A DNA stretch of 64,000 bases. Source: Mycobacterium sp. PSTR-4-N. GTDB taxonomy: Bacteria > Actinomycetota > Actinomycetes > Mycobacteriales > Mycobacteriaceae. Numbering within the stretch: the stretch's first letter is position 1; every line of letters begins with the position of its first letter. Below the pieces are notes generated by a model. It was given only the letters and a program-made list of their open reading frames with translations. It ran no database searches and had not been told where the DNA came from. Shown here in pieces: positions 7,592 through 16,249 of the stretch. The DNA lies in NCBI RefSeq assembly GCF_022348085.1, contig NZ_JAKRFN010000011.1, forward strand, positions 1 through 64,000, in the 5' to 3' direction. The position numbers and the translations under genes are program-made.

Positions 7592-8722
7592 TCACACCCA
7601 GGTGCCTCGGCGCATCACCCCGGTCACCGTCAGTTCCTCGTCGAGCACCACCAGGTCGGCGGCCGATCCGGCGGTGAGTTCGGCGCTGGGTAACCCGAGC
7701 GCGGCGGCGGGGTTGACCGATGTCTGGGCAACCGCGTCCTGCAGCGCGTCACTGCGCGAGGCGCCGCTGTGCAGGACAGCAAACCGGAGCACCTGGTCCA
7801 TCGTGGCCGTGCTGCCCGCGATGGTGTCGGTACCCGCCACCCGGGCCACCCCGCCGACGACATCCACCGCCAACGGACCGAGGTCGTAGCGGCCGTCCGG
7901 CATGCCGGTTGCCGCCATCGCATCGGTGATCAGCGAGACGCGTTCGTGGCCAATGGATTTCGTCACCAGTCGGTAGATGGCCGGATCGAGGTGCACCCCG
8001 TCGGTGATCAGCTCCACGGTGACTCGCTCGTCTTCGAGCAGCGCGGCCACCGGACCCGGCTCCCGGCGATCGAGGGGACGCATCGCATTGAACAGGTGGG
8101 TGGCGACCGTCGCGCCGGCGTCGATCGCGGCCCGCGTCTGTGCGTAGGTCGCCTCGGTGTGCCCGACCGCGGCCACCACCCCTGCAGCGGTGATCTGTTC
8201 GATCGCAGCGATTGCTCCGGCACGCTCGGGGGCGAAGGTGACCATCCGGATGCTGCCGCCCCCTGCTTCGAGAACGGCGTCGATCTCCGCTGGGTCGGGG
8301 TCGCGCATCAGCCCTGGTTGATGCGCACCGCAGCGCTGCGGGGAGAGCCACGGGCCTTCTAGGTGGATTCCGTCGATGAGGCCGGCCCGCACATCGCGCG
8401 CCAACGCGGCGACCTGTCGGAGCAAGTCCTCCCGGTCGGCGGTCACCAGCGATGCGACCAGCCGGGTGCTCCCATGGCTGCGGTGGACGGCAACGGCGGT
8501 GGCGGTCTGCTCCGGGTCGGCGGCGGAGAAGTTCGCGCCGCCGCCGCCGTGAAGATGTGTGTCGACGAACCCCGGCACCACCGTGACCGGGCCGAGGTCG
8601 CGATCGGCCGGCGTCGGCGCATCGCCCTCGCCCAGCCTGCGGATGGAGCCGTCGACCACCTCGATCCATCCTGGCCGCAACGACTTTCGTCCCGTCAGTA
8701 TCGCGTCGGCACGCAGCAGCAC
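7592..8722 (-). CDS. nagA: N-acetylglucosamine-6-phosphate deacetylase
   Basis: A 376-residue amidohydrolase that removes acetate from GlcNAc-6-P to give glucosamine-6-P. Metal and substrate motifs are in order: DTHLHGGGG, HLEGPWL, VGHTEA, THLFNAM, DGVHLD and the TDAMAATG segment with the catalytic Asp. Length is normal for NagA. It is the last gene of a three-gene operon (EIIA - nagB - nagA): the GTG start at 8722 lies one base from the nagB stop. With nagB it feeds GlcNAc-6-P made by the adjacent PTS transporter into fructose-6-P and may also recycle cell-wall amino sugars. No dedicated regulator gene is visible nearby. Confidence 0.95.
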   Translation of the reverse strand: MLLRADAILTGRKSLRPGWIEVVDGSIRRLGEGDAPTPADRDLGPVTVVPGFVDTHLHGGGGANFSAADPEQTATAVAVHRSHGSTRLVASLVTADREDLLRQVAALARDVRAGLIDGIHLEGPWLSPQRCGAHQPGLMRDPDPAEIDAVLEAGGGSIRMVTFAPERAGAIAAIEQITAAGVVAAVGHTEATYAQTRAAIDAGATVATHLFNAMRPLDRREPGPVAALLEDERVTVELITDGVHLDPAIYRLVTKSIGHERVSLITDAMAATGMPDGRYDLGPLAVDVVGGVARVAGTDTIAGSTATMDQVLRFAVLHSGASRSDALQDAVAQTSVNPAAALGLPSAELTAGSAADLVVLDEELTVTGVMRRGTWV

Positions 8723-8723
8723 C

Positions 8724-9509
8724 TCAGATGCCCTGCCAGTCGGGCTTGCTGCGATACGTCTCGCGGTAGTAGTCCACCAGTTGCAGCCGCCGCGCGGCCG
8801 CGTCGTCCAGCAGCACCGTCACGTGCGGATGATGCTGCAGCACCGTCGCGGGCCACATCGCGCTCACCGCTCCTTCGACCAGGTGGTGTACCGCCTCGGC
8901 CTTGCCCCGTCCTGTCGCCACCAGCACGATGTGCCGTGCCTCGGAGATCGTGCCCAACCCCTGCGTCAGGCAGTGCGTCGGCACCGCGTCGACGTCGTCG
9001 TCGAAGAATCGGGCATTGTCGAGCCGGGTCTGCCGGGTCAGCGTCTTGATCCGGGTCCGCGACGCCAGCGACGACCCGGGCTCGTTGAACCCGATGTGCC
9101 CGTCGGTGCCGATCCCGAGGATCTGCAGATCCACCCCGCCGGCGGCGCGGATCGCCTCCTCGTACGCCGCGCAGGCGGCCGGTATGTCGGCGGCCAGGCC
9201 GTCGGGGCCCTGCACCGCACCGTCGGCGAAATCCACGCGGGAGACGAACACCGCGTCGATGACGTTGCGGTAGCTCTCGGGATGATCGGCAGGCAGTCCG
9301 ACGTATTCGTCGAGCGTGAAGCCCTTGGCCTGCCGGAAGGACAGCTCACCGGCCTCGTACCGGGTCACCAGCTCGTCGTAGATGCTCAAGGGCGAGGAAC
9401 CGGTGGCCAACCCGAGAACCGCGCCGGGGTTGCGTTTCAGCAACGCGGTCACCGCGTCGGCGGCCACCCGGCCGATCTCGTTCTGGTCCTGCAGGACAAC
9501 GACTTCCAT
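8724..9509 (-). CDS. nagB: Glucosamine-6-phosphate deaminase
   Basis: A 261-residue NagB-family isomerase/deaminase converting glucosamine-6-P to fructose-6-P and ammonia. Family motifs seen are LGLATGSSPL (phosphate loop), FTLDEYVGL (Asp base), GIGTDGHIGFNEPG (catalytic loop with His) and a Lys/Arg-rich C-terminal region. Length matches bacterial NagB. The ATG at 9509 overlaps the EIIA stop by one base, and nagA follows one base after its stop, so translation is probably coupled. It links the PTS-imported GlcNAc-6-P to glycolysis after NagA. Confidence 0.95.
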   Translation of the reverse strand: MEVVVLQDQNEIGRVAADAVTALLKRNPGAVLGLATGSSPLSIYDELVTRYEAGELSFRQAKGFTLDEYVGLPADHPESYRNVIDAVFVSRVDFADGAVQGPDGLAADIPAACAAYEEAIRAAGGVDLQILGIGTDGHIGFNEPGSSLASRTRIKTLTRQTRLDNARFFDDDVDAVPTHCLTQGLGTISEARHIVLVATGRGKAEAVHHLVEGAVSAMWPATVLQHHPHVTVLLDDAAARRLQLVDYYRETYRSKPDWQGI

Positions 9510-9979
9510 CAGTTGCCGGCCGTGAAGAGGCCGTCACCCGACGTCAGCACCGCACCTTCGAGCACGGCCTCGTCCGGGGTGATGTTGCCGGGCTCCCGCT
9601 CGTCCATCACCACAACGGGCACAACGGGATTCAATCCCTTGGCCACGATCGCGGGAACGTCATAGGTGGTCACCGTCTGACCCGCGGTGACCTCGTCGCC
9701 CTGGCTGACATGCGTCGTGAAACCCTCACCCTCGAGCGCGACGGTGTCCAGGCCGAGGTGTACCAGCACACCGACGTTGTCGGCCGTCATGATCACGTAG
9801 GCGTGTGGCAAGAGCTTGAGCACCTTGCCCGACACCGGGGCGACCGCCTCGATCACCTCGTGGGGAGGATCCACCGCGGCGCCGTAGCCGACCATGCCCG
9901 CGGAGAACACCGGGTCGGGGACATCGGAGAGGGGGACCGCGCGGCCCGGAACGGGGGCGATGACGGATGTGGTGCTCAC
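9509..9979 (-). CDS. PTS glucose-family EIIA component
   Basis: A 156-residue EIIA-Glc type phosphocarrier. The domain signature is clear: VIEAVAPVSGKV, then LPHAYVIMT with the accessory His, and VLVHLGLDTV with the phosphorylated His, followed by EGEGF. It takes phosphate from HPr and passes it to the IIB domain of the divergent transporter at 10083-11657, which has no IIA domain of its own. The GTG at 9979 is preceded by a good AGGAG at 8-nt spacing. It is the first gene of the operon with nagB and nagA. HPr and enzyme I are not in the window, so they must be encoded elsewhere. Confidence 0.92.
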   Translation of the reverse strand: MSTTSVIAPVPGRAVPLSDVPDPVFSAGMVGYGAAVDPPHEVIEAVAPVSGKVLKLLPHAYVIMTADNVGVLVHLGLDTVALEGEGFTTHVSQGDEVTAGQTVTTYDVPAIVAKGLNPVVPVVVMDEREPGNITPDEAVLEGAVLTSGDGLFTAGN

Positions 9980-9997
9980 AGGCGCAACTCCTTTTGT

Positions 9998-10018
9998 CGA
10001 TCGGATGAAAGCCGATCG
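9998..10018. promoter_or_regulatory. Candidate operator between EIIA-nagBA and the PTS transporter
   Basis: An inverted repeat, CGATCGG (9998-10004) / CCGATCG (10012-10018) with a 7-bp spacer, is in the 103-bp divergent intergenic region. Centred placement suggests a single repressor controlling both directions. It does not match the DasR consensus in an obvious way, and no regulator gene is adjacent. Confidence 0.45.
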
Positions 10019-10082
10019 CACCAAGAATAGGCTTGCAGAACTTGCGCACGGGCACGAAACCGGCGAGAAGGAAGGCTGACCT

Positions 10083-11657
10083 GTGACGGATCGATCTGCG
10101 AAACCACAAGAAGCGCAGAGCAAGTCAGGTATGCGGATACCCGGATTCGCCCAGCTCCAACGGCTGGGCAAGAGCCTCATGCTGCCGATCGCGGTGCTGC
10201 CCGCCGCGGGCATCCTGCTACGGCTCGGGCAACCGGATCTGCTGGGCCGGATCGAGACCCCGGTCATCGGGGCCTTCTTCAAGGCGATGAGTGCGGCCGG
10301 CGACGCGCTGTTCACCAACCTGCCGCTGCTGTTCGCGGTCGGTGTCGCCATCGGATTCGCGAAGAAGGCCGACGGGTCGACCGCCCTCTCTGCGGTGGTG
10401 GGCTACCTGGTGGTGCAGGCCGTGTTCAAGACCATGTCGCCGATCGTGCTGGCCGGCGAGGTCGACAAATCCGGGGAGCAGGCGCTGATCAACTACAGCG
10501 TGTTCGCCGGCATCGTCGTCGGATTGCTGACAGCGTGGCTGTTCGACCGCTACCACACGATCGAATTGCCCTCGTATCTCGGCTTCTTCGGTGGCAGACG
10601 CTTCGTCCCGATCATCGTCTCACTGGCATGTCTGTTCCTCGCGTTCGCGATGAGCTACTTCTATCCGATCTTCGACGCCGGGCTGACCGGCCTCGGCGAG
10701 TTCATCGGCGGCTCCGGAGCAATCGGCGCGTTCGTCTACGGATTCGCCAACCGCATGCTGATCCCGCTGGGCCTGCACCACATTCCGAACTCCTACATCT
10801 GGTTCCTCTACGGCGACTACCAGACACCGGGCGGGGAGAACGTCACCGGCGAGCTGACCCGGTTCGCGGCAGGAGACCCGACCGCGGGCATCCTCACGTC
10901 GGGCTTCTACCCGATCCTGATGTTCGGTCTGCCCGCGGCGGCGCTGGCGATGATCCACGTCGCCAACAAGAAGCAGCGCAAGGTCGCGGTCGGCATCCTG
11001 TCGGCGGCAGCCCTGACCGCGTTCCTCACCGGTGTGACCGAGCCGCTGGAGTTCGCGTTCATGTTCGTCGCGTTCCCGCTCTACGTGATCCACGCGGTGC
11101 TGACGGGTCTGTCGCTGGCGATCGCCTATCTGCTCGACATCCACCTCGGGTTCTCGTTCTCGGCCGGGCTGATCGACCTGCTGCTCTACGGCACGGCGCC
11201 GGCCGCGAAGAACATCCCGCTGCTGATCGTGATGGGTGTGGTGTTCTTCGCCGTCTATTACCTGCTGTTCCGGTTCGCGATCACGAAGTTCAACATGCGC
11301 ACCCCGGGCCGTGAACCCGAGAACGAGTTCGAGGCCGAAGAACAGGCGAACGTCGAGTCGGGCACGGAGGCGCCGGAAGCAGGTGCGGGGCCGACCGCCG
11401 TCGCGGCGCCGACGCAGACCGCGACCTCGTCGAAGGCCGAGCAGTTGATCGAAGCGTTCGGCGGCCGGGAGAACCTCGTCAACGTCGATGCGTGCATCAC
11501 GCGGCTGCGCATGGAGGTCGCCGACAAGTCGAAGGTCGACCAGGGCCGTCTCAAAGCGCTCGGCGCGGCCGGCGTCATCGAGGTGGGTAACAACGTGCAG
11601 GCGGTGTTCGGCACTCAATCCGAGGTGCTGAAGAACGACATCCGCGACGCGCTCTAG
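10083..11657 (+). CDS. nagE: PTS N-acetylglucosamine/glucose transporter, EIICB
   Basis: A 524-residue sugar permease. A glucose/GlcNAc-family IIC domain with about ten membrane helices covers residues 30-400, including the family segments GLHHIPNS and the conserved TGVTEPLEF sugar-site motif. A Glu/Ala/Pro linker follows. The C-terminal IIB domain (about 450-524) carries the phosphocysteine in [10 protein letters not shown]. It imports and phosphorylates the sugar, taking phosphate from the divergent EIIA. GlcNAc rather than glucose is inferred from the linked nagB and nagA. The GTG at 10083 has GAAGGAAGG seven bases upstream. Its 3' end is one base from the convergent secreted-protein gene. 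Confidence 0.88.
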   Translation: MTDRSAKPQEAQSKSGMRIPGFAQLQRLGKSLMLPIAVLPAAGILLRLGQPDLLGRIETPVIGAFFKAMSAAGDALFTNLPLLFAVGVAIGFAKKADGSTALSAVVGYLVVQAVFKTMSPIVLAGEVDKSGEQALINYSVFAGIVVGLLTAWLFDRYHTIELPSYLGFFGGRRFVPIIVSLACLFLAFAMSYFYPIFDAGLTGLGEFIGGSGAIGAFVYGFANRMLIPLGLHHIPNSYIWFLYGDYQTPGGENVTGELTRFAAGDPTAGILTSGFYPILMFGLPAAALAMIHVANKKQRKVAVGILSAAALTAFLTGVTEPLEFAFMFVAFPLYVIHAVLTGLSLAIAYLLDIHLGFSFSAGLIDLLLYGTAPAAKNIPLLIVMGVVFFAVYYLLFRFAITKFNMRTPGREPENEFEAEEQANVESGTEAPEAGAGPTAVAAPTQTATSSKAEQLIEAFGGRENLVNVDACITRLRMEVADKSKVDQGRLKALGAAGVIEVGNNVQAVFGTQSEVLKNDIRDAL

Positions 11658-11658
11658 C

Positions 11659-12087
11659 TCAACCGACCTTCTGTAGCTGGAACGGACTCTGCGTGACGAT
11701 GCCGCCGGCGCAGCCGAAGTTCGAGTCGGACGACACCACGCCGGCGAGCGTCACGGGATCGACCGACATCGACACCACGGCGGGTTCGTAGTGCCCGTCG
11801 TCGCAGGTGAGGCCCCCGGGCTTCGACACGGTGAACACCCAGCGACCGTCGGTGAAGGTAGTCGGCGTGGTCCAGCCCTGGTTGCTGGAGACGGTGCCGG
11901 TGCACCCGGCGGGCCCGCAGCTGGTGGCGATCGTCAAGACGTTGTACGGATCGCCGTCGGCGGAGCCGTAGGTGCCGTTGAGCAGCGGGGGATCGGCGGC
12001 CGCGGCGCCGGCGAACGCGAGAACGGCGATCGCCGGCGCCGTGACGGCGGCCATCGTGCGGAGAACCCTGCGGGAAACCCTTGCCAT
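11659..12087 (-). CDS. Small secreted protein with four cysteines
   Basis: A 142-residue exported protein. The N-terminus has a twin-arginine-like start (MARVSRRVLR), an Ala-rich core and a GAAAADP cleavage region. The mature part (about 110 residues) begins LLNGTYGS and holds four cysteines (TSCGPAGC, LTCDDG, FGCAGG) that probably form two disulfides. It looks like the small beta-rich exported proteins common in mycobacteria; no catalytic motif is visible and I cannot name a family. It is convergent with the PTS gene, with one base between them. Confidence 0.75.
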   Translation of the reverse strand: MARVSRRVLRTMAAVTAPAIAVLAFAGAAAADPPLLNGTYGSADGDPYNVLTIATSCGPAGCTGTVSSNQGWTTPTTFTDGRWVFTVSKPGGLTCDDGHYEPAVVSMSVDPVTLAGVVSSDSNFGCAGGIVTQSPFQLQKVG

Positions 12088-12185
12088 AGTGATTCGCAGA
12101 GTACGGCCTGGTCAGGGTGGGAAGCGGCAGGCGGATTCGGTTGTGTCCGTTGTGTCGCCGAACCGAGATCTGCCACCGGCCGGGG

Positions 12186-12572
12186 TCAGAGCGGAATCCA
12201 GATCCCGAAGAACCAGAATCCCCACGCATGGAAGCCGGGGTCGTAGACCGGCGTGACCCGATGCCCCCAGTAGTCGAAGGGCGGCGGCGGCGGTCCCCAC
12301 GGCGGGGGGAGCGGACCGTGTGGCGGGGGCGGGGGCGGGGGAGGCGGACCGAAGCCCCACGGTGCCGGTCCATCGCCCCACGGCGGCCGACGTCCGTGCC
12401 AGCCAGGACTGTCCGGCGGACCCCAGTCATGCGGCGGTGGCTGCCCGTGCCAACCGGGGCCGGGTCCCGGCTCTCCTGGCTGCGCCAGTGCAGGTCCAGC
12501 ACCCAGACCGAGAACGGCGGCGCCGATGCCGACGGTCACTGCTGCGCGTGTGATGAAGGATTTCGCTGTCAT
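12186..12572 (-). CDS. Proline/tryptophan-rich secreted protein
   Basis: A 128-residue exported protein. The ATG at 12572 has GAGGA five to six bases upstream and opens a signal peptide (basic start, Gly/Ala/Leu core, GPALAQ cleavage). The mature protein is almost entirely Pro, Gly, Trp, His and Phe, with repeated GWHG, PPWG and runs of up to nine prolines. It ends in an aromatic tail (HAWGFWFFG). No enzymatic motif is present. Such proteins may sit in the cell wall; function is unknown. The 98 bp between this gene and the next one downstream hold nothing I recognise. Confidence 0.75.
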   Translation of the reverse strand: MTAKSFITRAAVTVGIGAAVLGLGAGPALAQPGEPGPGPGWHGQPPPHDWGPPDSPGWHGRRPPWGDGPAPWGFGPPPPPPPPPHGPLPPPWGPPPPPFDYWGHRVTPVYDPGFHAWGFWFFGIWIPL

Positions 12573-12703
12573 CAGTTTTCCTCGTCTCGAGCTCCCCGAC
12601 GCCTCCGCGACGGTACGAGCGGATCTTGGGTGCGGGCTGCAGGGCTGCTGCGGACCGCCTGACATTCCTTGTCGCCGTTCGTCGATCGCGGCGGCGTCCA
12701 GCG

Positions 12704-12907
12704 ATCACCATCGCGTCGGTGTCGGCAGCGGCCGAAGACGTCGCATCGACCCGGCCATCTCCAGGGACATGTGCAATGCTGCCGCAAGATGGTTCGGTGG
12801 GGTGGACGTGCAATGTGCCCTTCGACATCGGCGAATTGATCCGTGACGCCGACATGAACATGTATCGGGAGAAGGCGCGGCGCAGAGGCCTGCCCGACGA
12901 GCCGTGA
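12704..12907 (+). pseudogene. Remnant of a GGDEF (diguanylate cyclase) domain C-terminus
   Basis: The frame ending at 12907 translates to a tail DIGELIRDADMNMYREKARR, very like the last helix of GGDEF domains (ADxALYxAK). An upstream ITIASV segment resembles the strand VTVSIG that precedes it. The GGDEF catalytic loop and the rest of the domain are absent, and the sequence between is not domain-like. This looks like a decayed fragment of a c-di-GMP synthase gene. It occupies most of the 347-bp gap between the Pro-rich protein and the TetR gene; otherwise I see nothing in that gap. Confidence 0.5.
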
Positions 12908-12919
12908 CTCGGTCGCCCG

Positions 12920-13591
12920 TCAAGAATCCGGGAAGACCCGCACCGGGGCGGGCGGGTTGCGCAGCAGGGCAGGCAGAACGAAGGTCCGTAGGTAGCGACG
13001 GGTGGTGTCCGGATCAGTCGAACCCGGAAGCACGCCCATCAGCAGCGTGATCGCGGTGGAAACGAGGAACTGCGCCAGGTCCGCGGGGTCCAACCCGTCC
13101 CGGAGCCCGTCGCGATCGGCGTCGAGCGCGTCGACGAGCACGGTGACCAACTCGGTCAACGACCGGTCCTGGGCGATCAACTGGGCGATGGTGCCATCCT
13201 GGGTCTGCTCCGACAGCGTCTGCAACAGAGGATCGTCGACGAGTTCGGTGGCCACGATCACGAGACTTTCGACGAGCATGTCGGCCAGGCTCGCACCGTC
13301 GGGTAGGCGCGCCACGATCGCCTGCTGGTGCCCGCGAGTCTTGCGGGCCACCAGCTCCTCGAGCAGGCGTCGGCGGTTGGGAAAATGAAGGTACATCGCG
13401 GCGCGTGAGTAGCCTGCTTCGCGCGCAATGAGTTCCATGGTGGAGGCCTGGAACCCGCGTGCCAGGATCGACCGCTCTGCCGCATCCATCAGCACGGTCC
13501 GGGCCTCCTCGGCGGAATGGCCACCACCCGGAGGACGCCCACGCGGACGTCGCGGCGGTTCCGCTCCGGCGGCGTCAGGGGATCTGCTCAT
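12920..13591 (-). CDS. TetR-family transcriptional regulator
   Basis: A 223-residue TetR-type repressor. A Pro/Arg-rich leader of about 25 residues is followed by the helix-turn-helix at about 30-75: AAERSILARGFQASTMELIA, then AGYSRAAMYLHFPNRRRLLE, which matches the TetR signature closely. The rest is an all-helical ligand domain ending in a hydrophobic dimer helix (FLVSTAITLLMGVL). It is divergently transcribed from the secreted hydrolase at 13674, with 82 bp between them, and probably controls that gene and itself. The ligand is unknown; lipid-like effectors are plausible given the neighbour. Confidence 0.9.
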   Translation of the reverse strand: MSRSPDAAGAEPPRRPRGRPPGGGHSAEEARTVLMDAAERSILARGFQASTMELIAREAGYSRAAMYLHFPNRRRLLEELVARKTRGHQQAIVARLPDGASLADMLVESLVIVATELVDDPLLQTLSEQTQDGTIAQLIAQDRSLTELVTVLVDALDADRDGLRDGLDPADLAQFLVSTAITLLMGVLPGSTDPDTTRRYLRTFVLPALLRNPPAPVRVFPDS

Positions 13592-13653
13592 CGTGGGTCC
13601 TTCGAGTGAACAGTATGTCCGACGCTCTTGCCGTGGCGAGACTGTGGCCCTAT

Positions 13654-13683
13654 AAATAGACGAAAGTCATCAAATGTCTATTT
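13654..13683. promoter_or_regulatory. AT-rich inverted repeat over the hydrolase start
   Basis: AAATAGAC (13654-13661) and GTCTATTT (13676-13683) form 8-bp arms around 14 bp. The repeat is unusually AT-rich for this genome and covers the first possible start codon (13674). It could be the TetR operator, or a 5' hairpin if translation begins at the second ATG (13695). Confidence 0.4.
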
Positions 13684-15338
13684 TGGGGGCGGGCATGCAG
13701 CGTCGGGCGGCGATCATGACGGTGAGTGTTCTGACGGCGCCGATCGCGGCGGCCCTGTTCTTGGGCACCGCGACCGCGACGGCCGAGCCGGACGCGGCGG
13801 CTGGGCGAACGGCGGTGAGTGCAGAGCGAGACCCGGGACCGCGGACCGAACCGTCGCTGCGAGCCCGCCGGGACGAAAGGGGCGACGCCCCACGACGCGG
13901 TACTCGGATGGTGCTGCGGCAGGCGTCGCCCCGAGACGACGACGCACCCCCGCGCCGTATCGGACCGAGAGTCAAAACGCGCACGCCGGCAGAGGGTTTC
14001 ACCGATACCTCCGCCGTGAACCTCACGTCGGCGAAGAGCGAGCGCCCGACGCTGCGGGACAGGATCGCCCACCGTGCCGCGTCACGCGCGACAACGACGT
14101 CGTCGGTCCCCCAGGTCAGACCGTCCGTCGCGACCCGTATGGACAGCGCCGGCGACTCACCCGTGCCGAGCCCGCCGCGTCGCGCAGGCCTCCTCAGCGC
14201 CGTCGGGTCCCTGCTCGTCAACACACTCGTCGGAGCGATCCACCTCGCCGACGGGCCACCGGTTCTGCCACCGAACAGCACTGTCACCGTACGAACCTCG
14301 AGCCTCGTACTACCCATCGGCACAGGACGATCCGTGCAGGCCGACTGGTACTTCCCCGAGGACGCCGACACCTCGACGCGGCTGATCTACTTCCAACACG
14401 GCTTCCTGGCCAGCGGACCGATCTACAGCTACACGATCGCCCATCTGGCCGAACGCACCGACAGCATCATCGTCGCCCCGTCACTGTCGTCGAACTTCTT
14501 CTCACCGTCGGCGGAGTGGCTGGGCGGCTCCACCATTCAGCGTGCCGTCGCCGACCTCTTCGTCGGCGACCGTGGGTCGCTCGTCGACAGTGCCAGTGCC
14601 GCAGCCGGATACGAGGTCACGCTGCCCCAAGAATTCGTTCTCGTCGGCCATTCGGCCGGTGGCACGCTGGTCACCAGCGTCGCCGGCTTCCTCGCCGACA
14701 GCGGGGCGATCGGCGACCTCCAGGGCATCGTGATGCTGGACGGCGTCGAACCGGCCGGATCACCGTTCGTCAGCGACGCGCTGTCCAAGCTGACCGGCGC
14801 CGACTACCGGCCCATCTATCTCATCTCCTCCGACCGGTACTTCTGGAGCCGCAACGGCGACATGGCCGACAAGCTGCAACTCGCGCGGCCCGGCGACTTC
14901 ACCGGCGTCAACCTCGTGGGCGGTCGGCACATCGACTACATGCTGGGCGGCAACAAGATCATCCAGTTCTTCGAATACCTCACCGCCGGCTTCTCGAAGC
15001 CGCAGAACATCGAGGCGGCCGAGATCCTCACCGCCGGCTGGGTCGACGACCTGTTCTCGGGGACGGCGTCGCAGGGTGTCTACGGGTCACCCGGGGCGAG
15101 CATCGCGATCCCCACGTCTGCGGGCATCGCCGACGCCGTCGTGCTGCCGTTGGGTTATCCGTCGCGCCCGGTCTGGAATCCCGTGCTGGAGGCGGTGCTG
15201 ACCGCGATCTTCGACTCCGGTGGCCGCAACTGGTTCGTCTACGAACCGTTGCCGGGGCACGAGGTTCCGGTCAGAAAAGCGCTGTCGCCGTTGTGGTCTC
15301 GGAGGCCTGCCGTGCACCCGGCTGGCGCGTCTTGGTGA
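13674..15338 (+). CDS. Secreted alpha/beta hydrolase, paralogue of the fusion's hydrolase half
   Basis: A 554-residue exported hydrolase. The signal peptide (MQRR start at 13695, Ala/Leu core, TATAEP site) is followed by about 150 residues of Arg/Asp/Ser-rich linker, then the hydrolase: DWYFPED, YFQHGF, GHSAGG (Ser327), MLDG (Asp356) and GGRHID (His419). These motifs align with those of the protein at 2045-3820, so the two are paralogues, but here the lipocalin is missing. Instead a lipocalin gene lies convergently, with 68 bp of 3' overlap. Start 13674 is the longer choice; the ATG at 13695 gives a more compact signal peptide. Likely an esterase acting on lipids outside the cell; control by the divergent TetR is probable. 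Confidence 0.85.
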   Translation: MSILGAGMQRRAAIMTVSVLTAPIAAALFLGTATATAEPDAAAGRTAVSAERDPGPRTEPSLRARRDERGDAPRRGTRMVLRQASPRDDDAPPRRIGPRVKTRTPAEGFTDTSAVNLTSAKSERPTLRDRIAHRAASRATTTSSVPQVRPSVATRMDSAGDSPVPSPPRRAGLLSAVGSLLVNTLVGAIHLADGPPVLPPNSTVTVRTSSLVLPIGTGRSVQADWYFPEDADTSTRLIYFQHGFLASGPIYSYTIAHLAERTDSIIVAPSLSSNFFSPSAEWLGGSTIQRAVADLFVGDRGSLVDSASAAAGYEVTLPQEFVLVGHSAGGTLVTSVAGFLADSGAIGDLQGIVMLDGVEPAGSPFVSDALSKLTGADYRPIYLISSDRYFWSRNGDMADKLQLARPGDFTGVNLVGGRHIDYMLGGNKIIQFFEYLTAGFSKPQNIEAAEILTAGWVDDLFSGTASQGVYGSPGASIAIPTSAGIADAVVLPLGYPSRPVWNPVLEAVLTAIFDSGGRNWFVYEPLPGHEVPVRKALSPLWSRRPAVHPAGASW

Positions 15339-16209
15339 TGATCCCTCGGACACCGCTGGCTTTCGCTTCGGCCCTCAGCGCCTGGTACTGCTCGGTGGTG
15401 ACGACGGGGTCCCGGCTGAGGATGAACCCGCTCAGGCCGGTGGGGTCGGTGACGATCGCGTACTCGTAGTCGTCACCGAGGTCGACGATCCAGTAGTTGC
15501 CGGGCGCCTTGTTCGACGGCGGCCCGAAGAACGTGACGTTCAACTTGGCGTTGGTGTCGTCCACCGGTGAGGCCGTGCCGTTGATCGACGACTTCGGGCC
15601 CCTGTTGAAGAAGTAGTTGCCGGAGTTGACCACCTTGATGGTCCCGTCGGGGTTGAGGCTGTATTCGGCCATGGTGTTGACCAAACCGACCGAGAAGAAC
15701 TGTTTGACGCTTCCGACCTCGTACCAGGTGCCGAGATAGGAGTCGACGTCGACCGACGGCACGGTCACCGGGGTGGGCCGTGCAGCTGGACGTGCCACGG
15801 CAGCACTCAGCGCGGCCAGTGCGTCGGCGATGGGGCGCTTCGCAGGTTTCGGCGGTGCGGAGTCGCTGGCCGCCTCGGTGGCCGACGTGCTGCGCCGCAA
15901 CGGCTTTGACTCCGTGCCCGAGTTGGACGACTGCCGCGCGGCCACGCGCTCGGCTCTCCGTTCAGCGCGGTCGGCGGCGCGCTCCGACCGTTCGGCCGCC
16001 CGCTCCGTTCGCTGGGCGGTGCGTTCGCTGCGGCGCGCATCCCGACGGTCCTTCGCAGTCGAAGTCTCCCCGCTGGACTGGGTCGCGCTGGGGCTGGAGT
16101 CTGCCGAACCGGTGTCTGCCGCGGCGGTGCCCGCTCCGAGGCCGAGGGCCAGGCTCGCGCCGGCGGCGCACGTGACCAGGGACAACTGCCAGCGACGATG
16201 CGTGATCAT
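15271..16209 (-). CDS. Secreted lipocalin (Blc-like) with charged linker
   Basis: A 312-residue exported protein. Signal peptide residues 1-32 end at GTAAADTG. Residues 33-135 are a linker with an Arg/Glu/Ala repeat (RTERAAERSERAADRAERR) likely to form a charged helix. Residues about 155-312 are a Blc-type lipocalin: SYLGTWYEVGSVKQFF, FNRGPKSS, NYWIVDLGDDYEYAIV, FILSRDPVV. The domain is close to the C-terminal half of the fusion at 2045-3820. It probably binds fatty acids or lysolipids in the cell envelope. The ATG at 16209 is preferred over an in-frame TTG at 16227. A GACGTCA palindrome lies about 40 bp upstream. Confidence 0.88.
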   Translation of the reverse strand: MITHRRWQLSLVTCAAGASLALGLGAGTAAADTGSADSSPSATQSSGETSTAKDRRDARRSERTAQRTERAAERSERAADRAERRAERVAARQSSNSGTESKPLRRSTSATEAASDSAPPKPAKRPIADALAALSAAVARPAARPTPVTVPSVDVDSYLGTWYEVGSVKQFFSVGLVNTMAEYSLNPDGTIKVVNSGNYFFNRGPKSSINGTASPVDDTNAKLNVTFFGPPSNKAPGNYWIVDLGDDYEYAIVTDPTGLSGFILSRDPVVTTEQYQALRAEAKASGVRGIITKTRQPGARQASETTTATALF

Positions 16210-16249
16210 GATCGAGAATGTGACCAACCGTCGACCGCGACAAACCGAT

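Noticed and set aside
12526..12846. Alternative plus-strand frame beside the GGDEF remnant as a functional gene
   Set aside because: No domain, and it overlaps the signal peptide and promoter of the Pro-rich protein gene on the other strand.
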